From Branchiostoma floridae (Eukaryota; Chordata; Leptocardii; Amphioxiformes; Branchiostomatidae): 64,000 nucleotides of DNA. Positions within the stretch are counted from its first letter, which is position 1, and every line of letters starts with the position of its first letter. This document shows, piece after piece, positions 39,313 through 51,000 of this stretch. The stretch covers positions 19,057,252 through 19,121,251 of the forward strand of contig NC_049995.1 in assembly GCF_000003815.2 (NCBI RefSeq), in the 5' to 3' direction. The notes beneath the pieces were generated by a model. That model was given only the letters and a program-made list of their open reading frames with translations. It searched no databases and had not been told where the DNA came from. The translations under genes were made by a program, and so were the position numbers.

Positions 39313-40140
39313 GACATGAGGCGGTTAGTACTATAGTAACTCAGTAAGGCTCCCCTAGTTGGACATGAGGCGGTTAGTACTGTAGTAACTCAGTAAGGCT
39401 CTCCTAGTTGGGCATGAGGCGGTTAGTACTGTAGTAACTCAGTAAGGCTCTCCTAGTTGGGCATGAGGCGGTTAGTACTGTAGTAACTCAGTAAGGCTCT
39501 CCTAGTTGGACATGAGGCGGTTAGTACTGTAGTAACTCAGTAAGGCTCTCCTAGTTGGGCATGAGGCGGTTAGTACTGTAGTAACTCAGTAAGGCTCTCC
39601 TAGTTGGACATGAGGCGGTTAGTACTGTAGTAACTCAGTAAGGCTCTCCTAGTTGGGCATGAGGCGGTTAGTACTGTAGTAACTCAGTAAGGCTCTCCTA
39701 GTTGGGCATGAGGCGGTTAGTACTGTAGTAACTCAGTAAGGCTCTCCTAGTTGGACATGAGGCGGTTAGTACTGTAGTAACTCAGTAAGGCTCTCCTAGT
39801 TGGGCATGAGGCGGTTAGTACTGTAGTAACTCAGTAAGGCTCTCCTAGTTGGACATGAGGCGGTTAGTACTGTAGTAACTCAGTAAGGCTCTCCTAGTTG
39901 GGCATGAGGCGGTTAGTACTGTAGTAACTCAGTAAGGCTCTCCTAGTTGGGCATGAGGCGGTTAGTACTGTAGTAACTCAGTAAGGCTCTCCTAGTTGGA
40001 CATGAGGCGGTTAGTACTGTAGTAACTCAGTAAGGCTCTCCTAGTTGGGCATGAGGCGGTTAGTACTGTAGTAACTCAGTAAGGCTCTCCCCTAGTTGGA
40101 CATGAGGCGGTTAGTACTTAAGTAACTTAGTATCAAAGGC
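39313..40140. repeat. Homogeneous 49-bp minisatellite, about 16 copies, with higher-order structure
   Basis: The unit is TTAGTACTGTAGTAACTCAG, TAAGGCTCTCCTAGTTG, G(A/G)CATGAGGCGG. Copies are nearly identical except for one A/G site. From 39410 the site reads GGAGA three times in a row, i.e. a 245-bp higher-order unit. The left edge (CTATAGT, CTCCCC) and right edge are diverged. Confidence 0.95.
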
Positions 40141-42879
40141 TCTGCTAGTTGTAGAAGACTGCCAACATCAGGCGGCAAAGGTTAGGCTCCCCTCACTGTA
40201 ACAACAACAACAACAACAACTGTAACAAACAACAACAACAACAACTGTAACAACGAAACACTGACATCAGGTGCTCAGTACTATAGTAAGGCTCTCCCAC
40301 ATGTAGTTGTTGTACTTCTAGGAGACTACAACATCAGGGGCAATAGTAAGGTTCAGCAGCCGAACGAGCTACCTGCAAACCCTACACTGCGGGTCAGCCC
40401 CGGTGGGAGGGCGGATCTGCACAAAAATGTCTGGCCTCGGATTCCTGGCCCTTCCCTGCCGCTGTCACCGGTCGGGGCTCGCGCTCATATAAGGCAACAA
40501 TCTGGGCCGGCATCTTACCGGGTTTCGGGCCTGGGGACTGCGGGGATTCCTGCCTCCATTCCCGCCGGTCCCTGCAGACCTGCCCGCTGGCCGCATACCG
40601 GCTGCAGGATTCTGGCACAGGCAGGCCGCACTCCGACTGGACAGGCCCGGCTTCGGCTGTCAGGGACGGTTAGGGGTGTCAGACTTACATGGCTCAGCTC
40701 GTACATAGGTTATGCAGAGGTGTCTCAGAGACTATGTATGGTTCAGGGCATAGTCATGATAGTGGCATACAACTTTTTCTGTTGTTACAACTTGATGAAG
40801 TCTGGCGACAAAATAGTTTCCCCGTGTAACGATTATGAAAAACATTTCAGTCAAGAAAATCAGCAAAAATAGATTAGTTGTTCTCTCAAAAGCAAGTGTG
40901 ACAGGAATTCTTTGGCCAAACTTTGGACCAAATTGAACAAGTGAACTCGAAACTCCAACTAGCGCGCCAGAGTCAATGTCTGAGGGAAATTTGCCTTCTA
41001 AAGACCGATGTCTCTACAATTAGCCCCACTGTTAATTAAGATTAAGTCTTATTTATTCCTTTCACAACACTTCTTAGAGAAGTATGGAGGGAGAGAAACA
41101 ATTCGACAAACCTGAAATGTCGTCTGTTTTCTTTCTGAAATGACCGCCATTACAAGTTCGCGCGCAAAGGATCATGGGAGCTTTGGTTCAGGATTTGCCC
41201 GGGAAATTTGAAATCCAACAATGGCTCCAGTCGTGAGAAGAGATCAACTCTTCTTCGCATGAACACCACTTAGAAAGGTTTCGTATAATATATAAGAATA
41301 TATAAATCAAACCATATGATATATTGGAAACCACGTCTTGCCTAACGGCTGAATACTGTATTTCCGTTTTGCCCTGTGACGTAGCCACTGGCATGACGTA
41401 AGCACCCGCTAGGAGGCGCTGCAGGAGAGTCCTCTCAGAAACATTTCTGAAGGTTAAACATCCAGATAAACAATTATTCAAATTCAATTCAATCGCTACA
41501 ACTAGAAAGGGTGAGACTTACTTCCGGACGTTTCGAATGACATCCTCCATCACCCTTCACCATCACGCGCTAATCTGTCTGCGGCTCACAAGCGGCCTCT
41601 AGCATACATTGAACCAACTGCAGCTACTTTCATACTTTCACTGGCATATGAATTAATGAATATGACACATGTAAACCTAGTACATCCATGCCAAAGACAA
41701 ACACATGTATTTTCTATCTACTTATGTCATGTCCAGACAACATATCTACGTACTTGCGCCAATACATATGCAATGCTCTAAAAAAAGAGAATATATTGTA
41801 CAATAGCAGACCTAATCGTTTCACTTGTATATTGCACTATGTCAATTAGCCATATACGTTCACATTCCTCTACTTTATGTAGTTATAGTAATATGTAGTG
41901 CCATTGTATAAACCGATCTATTGCCGTTGCCATACATTGCACCATGTACAAATGCCGTGCAATAAAGTTCCTTACTGAAGGCATTTCTCTGCGTCAGTGC
42001 TATATAGCCGATGCTTTGCGCTGAACATTTATGAAGCTTTGTGCCGTTACTGGTTGATCCTACAATTCGTTTGGCGGGAAACTACCAGCTGTATAATCCT
42101 AGTCGCTAGAGGGCGTTCTTGCGTTGCTCTCTGATCATCATTATCTCTTGGGACCGTCTAAACTACGGCTCATAATGAATGAATAAATGAATGAATGAAT
42201 GAATGAATGAATGAATGAATGAATGAATGAATGAATGAATGAATGAATGAATGAATGAATGAATGAATGAATGAATGGATGAATGAATGACCTTTATAAG
42301 CCCGCTAGGAAACTGCCCCGAAGAAAACAATTCTTCCTTAAAATCAATGAAAGAAAAGAGTCTGTTGTTGACCCGGGTTCCTCCTCGTGAAAAAGGACTT
42401 CACACACCCAAGTTTTGTTGCCATGGCAATTGTTTGAACCTTTTTTAAAATCAATTTAAAGCTCAAATCGGCCCGCAAGCCGCTTTTCATTGATCAGGGA
42501 AGAGGTAAGGGTAAGACAAAAAAAGTCTTATCAGAGATGCAGTTTACATATTTAAAGTCCTGGCCTATTAAACAAGTCTATGACTGTTACACACATTCTT
42601 ATCAATGTGACCATTATCCGACGAACCCAGCGGATCCGGATAGAGAAACAACAACAAGTTCTACAGTCATCATTATACACGATATGGTGCAAATACACAT
42701 ACTGCATGGTTCATGTCCGTTCGTCTTGGTCATTTCATAGAATCTTTCGTTTGCTGTAGTCCCCATGCTCTAGTCCAACATATTAGAATTATTTCAATAA
42801 TTTTATCCGCTTCAAACAGCTTATCACGTGCACTTTCTAGTAGTTTCGCTAGGCGGCACTTGTGTGTGTTCTGTAGCGT
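40141..42879. other. Intergenic DNA between GATA4/5/6 and RNF19
   Basis: Contains (CAA)n at about 40200-40250, a GC-rich block at 40,380-40,680 of unknown meaning, and AT-rich DNA. ORFs at 40,394-40,706 and 41,188-41,487 (minus) resemble no family I know. No exon is recognised. Confidence 0.45.
42175..42290. repeat. (GAAT)n microsatellite
   Basis: About 28 tetranucleotide copies of AATG with one AATA and one GGAT variant. It may be the tail of a LINE insertion, but no LINE body is recognisable beside it. Confidence 0.95.
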
Positions 42880-43062
42880 GATGCATGCTGGGATAGCTCT
42901 GTGACGTCAATGCTGTTTTTTGTTTGCTGGTTAAATCTGCAGTTTTATCGGACCTTCAGCTTTATGGTCTGATTTATCGGGAAAATTCTGGGCCAGGTGA
43001 GCCGATACCCGCCTGCCGAGTCCGTCTGGTGTCCGATTACGGACGGATGGTGCAGAAAACAG
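42880..43062 (+). promoter_or_regulatory. Candidate RNF19 promoter and non-coding first exon
   Basis: GATGCATGCTGGGATAGC is followed by a full cAMP-response palindrome TGACGTCA (42902-42909). About 150 bp further on, GAAAACAG|GTAAGATC looks like a strong splice donor at 43063. A matching acceptor, TTTTTATACCCACAG, ends at 44327, 128 bp before the RNF19 ATG. A non-coding exon from about 42,920 to 43,062 would join these. This is inference. Confidence 0.38.
42902..42909. promoter_or_regulatory. CRE palindrome TGACGTCA
   Basis: Full 8-bp CREB/ATF consensus next to ATGCTGGGATA, about 1.5 kb upstream of the RNF19 start codon. Confidence 0.5.
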
Positions 43063-43696
43063 GTAAGATCGGGTCAGGTTTTGGGTAGGAGGTAGTTTGG
43101 GCAGAAAATGTCTGCCGAGCTGCTGACCAGAAAATCTGTCCATCAAAACTGACACCAGTACAGAAAAAGTCAACATAGAATCCCGACTTTGCCGCCTTGT
43201 TCCTGTTGCCCGGCGTTTGTGCTCGAGCTGAGGGGGTTTATACCGGGTTCACAGCCTGCTGCAGTCGGGATGGTGTCCGGCGCTGCCGCCCCCCTCCCCC
43301 CTAACTTACACTTACAGTAACGCTACAGCAGGGGATATAATTTTCGGCCCGTGTCTGAAGTTGTCAGAACTGTCGGTATTTTTACCGTGGGCGAAACAAG
43401 CCGGCCTGGAGTCTGGTTTATAAAGGTAGGGGCAGACTGGCGGGACTGTTTCAAGCCTTGGATAACCTACTGCATACGGTTACCTGATCTCTATATAACC
43501 CCTTGCCTGATCATACACAGTACCTGGTGATTACCAGGTGTCTCCGATCGTTGTGAAGAGTTCTGGCAACAGAAAGACTCAAAGAGTTGTGCCACAATTT
43601 CCTCAGTTCTACCAAGGCCAGGTGTTCATTAGGTGTACTACAGGAACCAAATACAGCAGTTATGTACAACAATGCTGTCAACACTGGAACCAAATA

Positions 43697-43878
43697 CAGT
43701 AGAAGCCGCTTAATAAGTTAATTGCACGGCCTGTTTGCCAGTGAATTTCGTGCAATTATCCGGCTGGTGCAATAATGCGAAGTTATCTAGCTGGACCGCA
43801 CTGGTTTGGGATTCTGGGTTTCCGGGCAGTTAACAGAAGTGTGCGTTAATCCGATGTGCAATTAACTGGCTTCCGCTG
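43697..43878. mobile_element. pogo/Tigger-like MITE
   Basis: A 182-bp element starts CAGTAGAAGCCGCTTAATAA and ends GGCTTCCGCTG, flanked by TA on both sides. Inner inverted matches include GTTAATTGCAC and GTGCAATTAAC. CAGT-type ends with a TA target fit the pogo group. No coding capacity. Confidence 0.68.
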
Positions 43879-44455
43879 TAGTTAAGTACAACAACGCTGC
43901 CAACACTGGCATTAACATACACGAAGCTTGAACAGAATTAGTCTCGCTGATAAGAACTTTCTAAATATATGAAACTTACAACTCTGGTGCCTTCGTCTAA
44001 CTTTCACAAGTATGTCACTTAAAGTTAAACAAGGTTCTGTTTTATTCTAACCTGACATAGCTTTGCTTGTGAGGTTACTGGCCACAGGATTATTTTGTGG
44101 AGTCGAAACTGTGTCGATACTGTGTCACGTGTGTGAGTATACTAGGAGTGTACAAATCAAAATTTCCTAATGTGCAAATGCTTAATAGTTCAGATAGGTG
44201 GTGTGGTGTTTCTTTAAGGTCATGTGATAGTGGGTCAGTCTTCCCACAGAAGGGTTGGGTTGGACTTTGCAGTCAACTCATGTTGTTAGTAGAGTTATAA
44301 ACAGCCTTCCTGTTTTTATACCCACAGGTTTTCACTGATACTGAGTGAGCTTCCCCAGTGAAAGAGAGTGAGCCTTCTTGGTGATACAGAGCGAGTTTTC
44401 CATCCAAAGCGAGCCTTCCCCGTCACACTGAGCAAGTTTCCCCCGTGCGGCCGTC

Positions 44456-45003
44456 ATGTCGTTCCCAGAGACAGACTCGAACTCCTGCAGTTCGGCGTCG
44501 CTCAGCCTGCCCGGAACCGTCCGCCCGACGCGCAAACAGTCGCGATTCTCCTTCCGACACATCTTCTCCCGAACCCGCGGCTCCAAGTCCCGCCGCCACA
44601 ACAAAGGTCGCGACCTGGAGGGCGTAACCATGGCAATATCCTCGGTGTCGGCACAGACCTCTCTGGGTTCCACCACGGGAATCCAGCTAACGAGTGGGGC
44701 GGGCGGAGACAAGGCGACAGAATGCCCGCTGTGCTGCACGGAGTACCCGCCCGCGAACTTTCCCGACATCGCCACGTGCCCGCACCGCTCCTGCATCGAC
44801 TGTCTGCGGCAGTACCTCCGCATCGAGATCACCGAGAGCCGCGTCAACATCTCCTGTCCGGAGTGCTCCGAGCGCTTCCACCCCACCGACATGCAGAGGA
44901 TTCTGGGAGACCGCGGCCTGATGGATAAATACGAGGAGTTCATGCTGCGCCGGTGCCTGGTGTTGGACCCGGACTCAAGATGGTGCCCTGCACCGGACTG
45001 TGG
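44456..45003 (+). CDS. RNF19: RNF19 exon 1: N-terminus and RING1
   Basis: Encodes residues 1-182 plus two bases of Gly183. The first 90 residues are Ser/Arg-rich. RING1 has [22 protein letters not shown] and CPEC; then [20 protein letters not shown] starts the IBR. The exon ends GACTGTGG|GTAGGT. Antisense ORFs across it are GC-composition shadows. Confidence 0.94.
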
Positions 45004-48000
45004 GTAGGTATAACAGCTTAGTTACAGTTACACATGTCTTACACACAACCGGACTCTCGATGGTGCCCTGCACCCGACTGTGGGTAGGTATAACAGCTTA
45101 CTGATGTCTTACTAACGTCTTACTAATGTCTTACACACAACCCTGATGGGTACCTGAGGAGATCATGCTGCTAACTAGTGTCTTACTAATGTCTTACACA
45201 CAACTGGATTCACGGTGGTGCCCTGCACCCGACTGTGGGTAGGTATAACAGCTTACTGATGTCTTACTAACATTTTACTAACAATATAACATATAACATC
45301 TTACACACAACCGGACTCACGATGGTGCCCTGCACCCGACTGTGGGTAGGTATAACAGCTTACTGATGTCTTACATGGCTAACGAATGTCTTACTGATGC
45401 CTTACATGGCTAATAACGTCTTACTAATGTCTTACACACAACTGGACTCAGGGTGGTGCCCTGCACCCCACTGTGGGTAGGTATAACAGCTTACTGATGT
45501 CTTACTGGGCTAACTAACATCTTACTGATTGTTTTACACACAACCCTGATGGGTACCTGAGGAGTTCATGCTGCGCCGGTGCCTCACAAGCTGCGGGAGG
45601 GCTGTGAGAGTTGCTGTTGTTGTTTATTGTTGTTGTTTATTGTTTACAGCTATGCTGTGATTGCCAGCGGCTGTGCGAGCTGCCCTAAGCTGCAGTGCCT
45701 GCGGGAGGGCTGTGTTGTTTATTGTTGTTGTTTATTGTTGTTGTTTATTGTTTACAGCTATGCTGTGATAGCCAGCGGCTGTGCGAGCTGCCCTAAGTTA
45801 CAGTGCCTGCGTGAGGGCTGTGGCACGTATTTCTGCTACCACTGCAAGGCTGAGTGGCACCCGAACCAGACGTGCGACATGGCGCGGCAGCAGAGAACCA
45901 ACCAGCTGCGCTCGTCCTCCGTCAGCTACTCGCAGGTCTCCGCCGCGGACGACATCAAGCCCTGCCCGCGGTGCGGAGCCTACATCGTCAAGATGGACGA
46001 CGGGTCCTGCAATCACATGACCTGCGCCGTGTGCGGGGCCGAGTTCTGCTGGCTCTGCATGAAGGAGATCTCCGACCTCCACTACCTAAGGTCAGTCACC
46101 TTTCACCTCCGACCTCCACTACCTAAGGTCAGTCACCTTTCACCTCCGACCTCCACTAACTAAGGTCAGTCACCTCTCACCCCTGACCTGCACTACCTAA
46201 GATCAGTCACCTCTCACCTCCGACCTCCACTACCTAAGGTCAGTCACCTCTCACCTCCGACCTCCATTAAGGTCTAGGGGAAGAAGCCCTGGAGTAGGAA
46301 GAAGAAGATCCTGTGTCGTTGTTGTTGTTTATTGTTTGTTTGTTTGTTTACAGCCCGTCAGGCTGCACGTTCTGGGGGAAGAAGCCCTGGAGCAGGAAGA
46401 AGAAGATCCTGTGGCAGCTGGGCACCCTCGTCGGGGCGCCGGTCGGAATCGCTCTGATTGCTTCCATCTCGCTTCCTGCTATGATCATCGGGATTCCGGT
46501 CTACATGGGCAGGAAGGTTAGTAACAAATCCTAACCCCCAATCATAGCCTCAACTCCCAACCCTTATCCTAACCTTAAGGGGGCACACACCAGTTTATTT
46601 GGGGGTTCAAATGGAGGCGGCACACCCTCAAGTCTAGCGACCATCTCTTCCAGGGAATTATCCTGAAGCAAAATAACTGTATATGGGGTGAGAGGATATA
46701 CCTTCAGCTACAAGACCACTGAGTTTCGATCCTTCAACTTCTCTAATTTTGAAAAATTATAGGGAAAAAACATTATTTTCATGTCAAAAATGATGCACAA
46801 AATCGGGCATTTTCGCATTGGATAAAAGAGATGAAGAAGATTTTTCCGGCAAGCACGACTGATACTGCCAGAAAGAGGAAAATCTAAAGACTAATCCAGC
46901 CAATTATAAAGAAAATTCTAGTACTACAGTTTTTTTAATCATCCACGGCGCGCGGCATTGCAACTTCGCTTGACACAGCGCTTCAGAGGTAAATCTAGGT
47001 CACGGGCCTCTTTACATTCAGGCGTAGGGATATCGCGGAAGCAACGCGCGGACCAAAACACAATTTGCACCAAAAACACACCATTTCCTACGCTTTTCAG
47101 CCATGTAACCGTTTAATGTCATTTCGCAGGAAATAATGAGAAATGTCAACTCAAACATGGGCCCTCGGAAGCCTTTCGTCACTTTTTGGTCGCGGACTAC
47201 CACGGACCCCGGTCGCGGAAGAACTGGTGTGTGCACCGTTAATCTATAACATAGCCGCCCCACTACCCAACCACCCGTCATGATCATCTTCATCCCAGTG
47301 TACATGGACAACTTGCTCTTTTGTTTTTCCCTCTGCAGATCCATAACAAGTATGAGAACCTGCCTCCACACCGACGCCACCTGGCTGTCACGGGGGGAGT
47401 TTCATTATCCATCCTGGTGGCACCTGTACTGGCAGCACTCACTGTTGGTAAGTTGGGGGTACAGCAGTGGGATTAAAACAGTAGTGTGCAGAAGTGTTAA
47501 GGTGGGATTAAAACCCTTCTCTGTCAGGAATCATCATGCTAGCGTACGTGTACGGCATGGTCCCGATCTTGCTGTGTTGTCATGGCTACCACGTTGCCAT
47601 AGTTACCATGTTTTCTGCCTGTTCCCCAGGAATCGGGGTTCCCATCATGCTAGCGTACGTGTACGTCATGTTGTCATGGTTACCATGTTGCCATAGTTAC
47701 CATGTTTTCTGCCCGCAGGTATTGGGGTTCCCATTATGCTAGCATACGTTTACGGTGTGTTGTCATGGCTACCACGTTGCCATAGTTACCATGTGTTCTG
47801 CCTGTTCCCCAGGAATCGGGGTCCCCATCATGCTAGCGTACGTGTACGGTGTGTTGTCATGGTTACCATGTTGCCATAGTTACCATGTGTTCTGCTTGTT
47901 CCCCAGGAATCGGGGTCCCCATCATGCTGGCGTACGTGTACGGCGTGTTGTCATGGCTACCACGTTGCCATAGTTACCATGTGTTCTGCTTGTTCCCCAG

Positions 48001-51000
48001 GAATCGGGGTCCCCATCATGCTGGCGTACGTGTACGTCATGTTGTCATGGCTACCACGTTGCCATAGTTACCATGTGTTCTGCCCGCAGGTATTGGAGTC
48101 CCCATCATGTTGGCGTACGTGTACGGTGTGGTCCCGATCTCGCTGTGCCGGAGCGGCGGCTGCGGTGTGAGAACCACACAGAAGGGCGGAGTTCGCTTCG
48201 AGTTCGATGATGACAACGAGGCGACTGTTGGGGCGGCCGGAACGATGGCAGGTGGGTCTCCATAGCAACGGGTTTGCTCATGTGGGGGTAATATTGATCT
48301 TGTGTCAATAACATGATTCCTGCATTAATAACCTGGGTTGTGTGTTTATAACGTGGGTTGTGTGTTTATAACGTGGGTTGTGTGTTTATAATGTGGGTTG
48401 GGTGTTTATAGTGTGGGTTTTTTGTTTATAGTGTGGGTTTTGTGTTTATAACGTGGGTTGTGTGTTTATAGCGTGGGTTGTGTGTTCATGGCGCGGGTTT
48501 TGTGTTTATAACGTGGGTTGTGTGTTTATAACGTGGGTTGTGTGTTTATAACAGGTGAGAACATGAGTATCGGCCCCGGGAAGGAGGGGAACCCGAGTAT
48601 CGGGGAGGGCAGTCTGCTGAGCGCGAGCAGTAGCCAGGTGGAGCGGCTCGGCGTACTGCGGGACTCCGTCAGCGATCGGGACTCCGCAAGTACCATGGCC
48701 ATCGCGGGGAGCCTGGCCGGGAGTACCGGGGCTACCACTGCACACAGGTCAGTACCATAGTCAGTACCGGGGCTACCACTGCACACAGGTCAGTACCATA
48801 GTCAGTACCGGGGCTACCACTGTACACAGGTCAGTACCATAGTCAGTACCGGGGCTACCACTGCACACAGGTCAGTACCATAGTCAGTACCGGGGCTACT
48901 ACTGCACACAGGTCAGTACCATAGTCAGTACCGTGGCTACCACTGCACACAGGTCAGTACCATAGTCAGTACCAGGGCTACCACTGCACACAGGTCAGTA
49001 CAGTAGTCAGTACCGGGGCTACCACTGCACACAGGTCAGTACCATAGTCAGTACCGGGGCTACCACTGCACACAGGTCAGTACCATAGTCAGTACTGTGG
49101 CTACCACTGCACACAGGTCAGTACCATAGTCAGTACCGGGGCTACCACTGCACACAGGTCAGTACCATAGTCAGTACCGGGGCTACCACTGCACACAGGT
49201 CAGTACCATAGTCAGTACCGTGGCTACCACTGTACACAGGTCAGTACCATAGTCAGTACCGGGGCTACCACTGCACACAGGTCAGTACCATAGTCAGTAC
49301 CGGGGCTACCACTGCACACAGGTCAGTACCATAGTCAGTACCGGGGCTACCACTGCACACAGGTCAGTACCATAGTCAGTACCGGGGCTACCTCTGCACA
49401 CAGGTCAGTACCATAGTCAGTACCGGGGCTACCTCTGCACACAGGTCAGTACCATAGTCAGTACCGGGGCTACCACTGCACACAGGTCAGTACCATAGTC
49501 AGTACCGGGGTTACCACAGCACACAGGTCAGTACCGGGGCTACCACTGCACACAGGTCAGTACCGGGGCTACCACTGCACACAGGTCAGTACCATAGTCA
49601 GTACCGTGGCTACCACTGCACACAGGTCAGTACCGGGGCTACCACTGCACGCAGGTCAGTACCATAGTCAGTACCGGGGCTACCACTGCACACAGGTCAG
49701 TACCATAGTCAGTACTGTGGCTACCACTGCACACAGGTCAGTACCATAGTCAGTACCGGGGCTACCACTGCACACAGGTCAGTACCATAGTCAGTACCGG
49801 GGCTACCACTGCACACAGGTCAGTACCGTAGTCAGTACCGGGGCTACCACTGCACACAGGTCAGTACCATAGTCAGTACTGGGGCTACCACTGCACACAG
49901 GTCAGTACCATAGATAGTACCGGGGTTACTATTCACATAGGTCAATACCGTAGTCAGTACCAGGGTTTGTTCTGTAACCCAACCACAGCCAAGTCGTAGA
50001 CTGTTTTACTGCAAAACAATCTCATCAGAATTTCAGCTCCCCACGCATCCGCTGTCTGTCCAAACTATTTTACTTGGACTGAGTTTCAGCAAAGAGGAAG
50101 CCCACATATACATTGTTTTTGGTGACAGTTGCACCTAAATCAAATGTAAATTTTGAAGAAGAGATCTGCTACATTTTGGACAGGTATGTGCAGTCAGGTA
50201 CTGAATTCATACAGCAGTGTTGCCATGGTTACCAAGTTGCCATAGTAACTGTTAATTGTTTATTGCAGGCTGGAGGTCCAAGCAGATGTGCAGAGGAAGC
50301 GGTGCAGTGTGAGCAGCGAGTCGCCCTCGGCCAGTCTGGGAGACAACGCCAGCACCGTGGCCATGGCAGGCTCGCTGCTGAACGGGATCGGAGCATCCTC
50401 CTACACACTGGGCGGGGCTGTTGCCGGGGCAACCATCCTGCCGCTGGAGGGTACCCCTGACCTGGGCGGGGCTGTTACCGGGGTAACAGTGGACCTGGCT
50501 GAGAAACAGAAGTCGCGGCACAGCAGCGGCGGCAGCAGCCTGGACAACCTGCAGCCTGCCGGGCAGGACAACCTCGCAGCCTCGTGCCGCGCAACCAAGG
50601 GCAGCAAGCGGGGCTCCCACAGGCGCAGCAAGGTCAGAGTTCACGAGGACAAGGGCAGAGGTCAGGAGGACAAGGGCAGAGGTCAGGACGACAAGGTTAG
50701 GATTCAGGAGGTCAAAATTCAGGAGGACAAGGATGGAGAGAGAAGAGTCTGGAGCAGGGAGGAGTCGGACCGGAGAGTTTGGACCCGTGACAGCAGCGAT
50801 CCCAGCGCCCGGGCCTGGGGCCGTGATAGCAGTGACACTGGGGGTAGAGCCTGGGGCCGGGACAGCTGTGGCAGCTCCTGCCCCTCCCCCTCTATCAGCC
50901 TCTGCAGCACCACAGACTCCCACTGCAGCAGGACAGACTCACACTACTCCGAGGGCAGTCTGGCCATGTCTGCTCACACAGACACCTCCAGCAGAGGGTC

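Noticed and set aside
39313-40140. CRISPR-like regularly spaced repeats
   Set aside because: Direct head-to-tail units without spacers in an animal nuclear context; a minisatellite.
41188-41487. 99-codon minus-strand ORF
   Set aside because: I see no protein family; no repeat-masking or homology available to support it.
44332-44943. 203-codon antisense ORF over RNF19 exon 1
   Set aside because: High-GC shadow; the plus strand encodes a clear RING domain.
45579-46163. Single 194-codon ORF as one RNF19 exon including the upstream partial copy
   Set aside because: It contains the exon 2 start twice with translated linker ([13 protein letters not shown]); the family needs only the segment from 45758.
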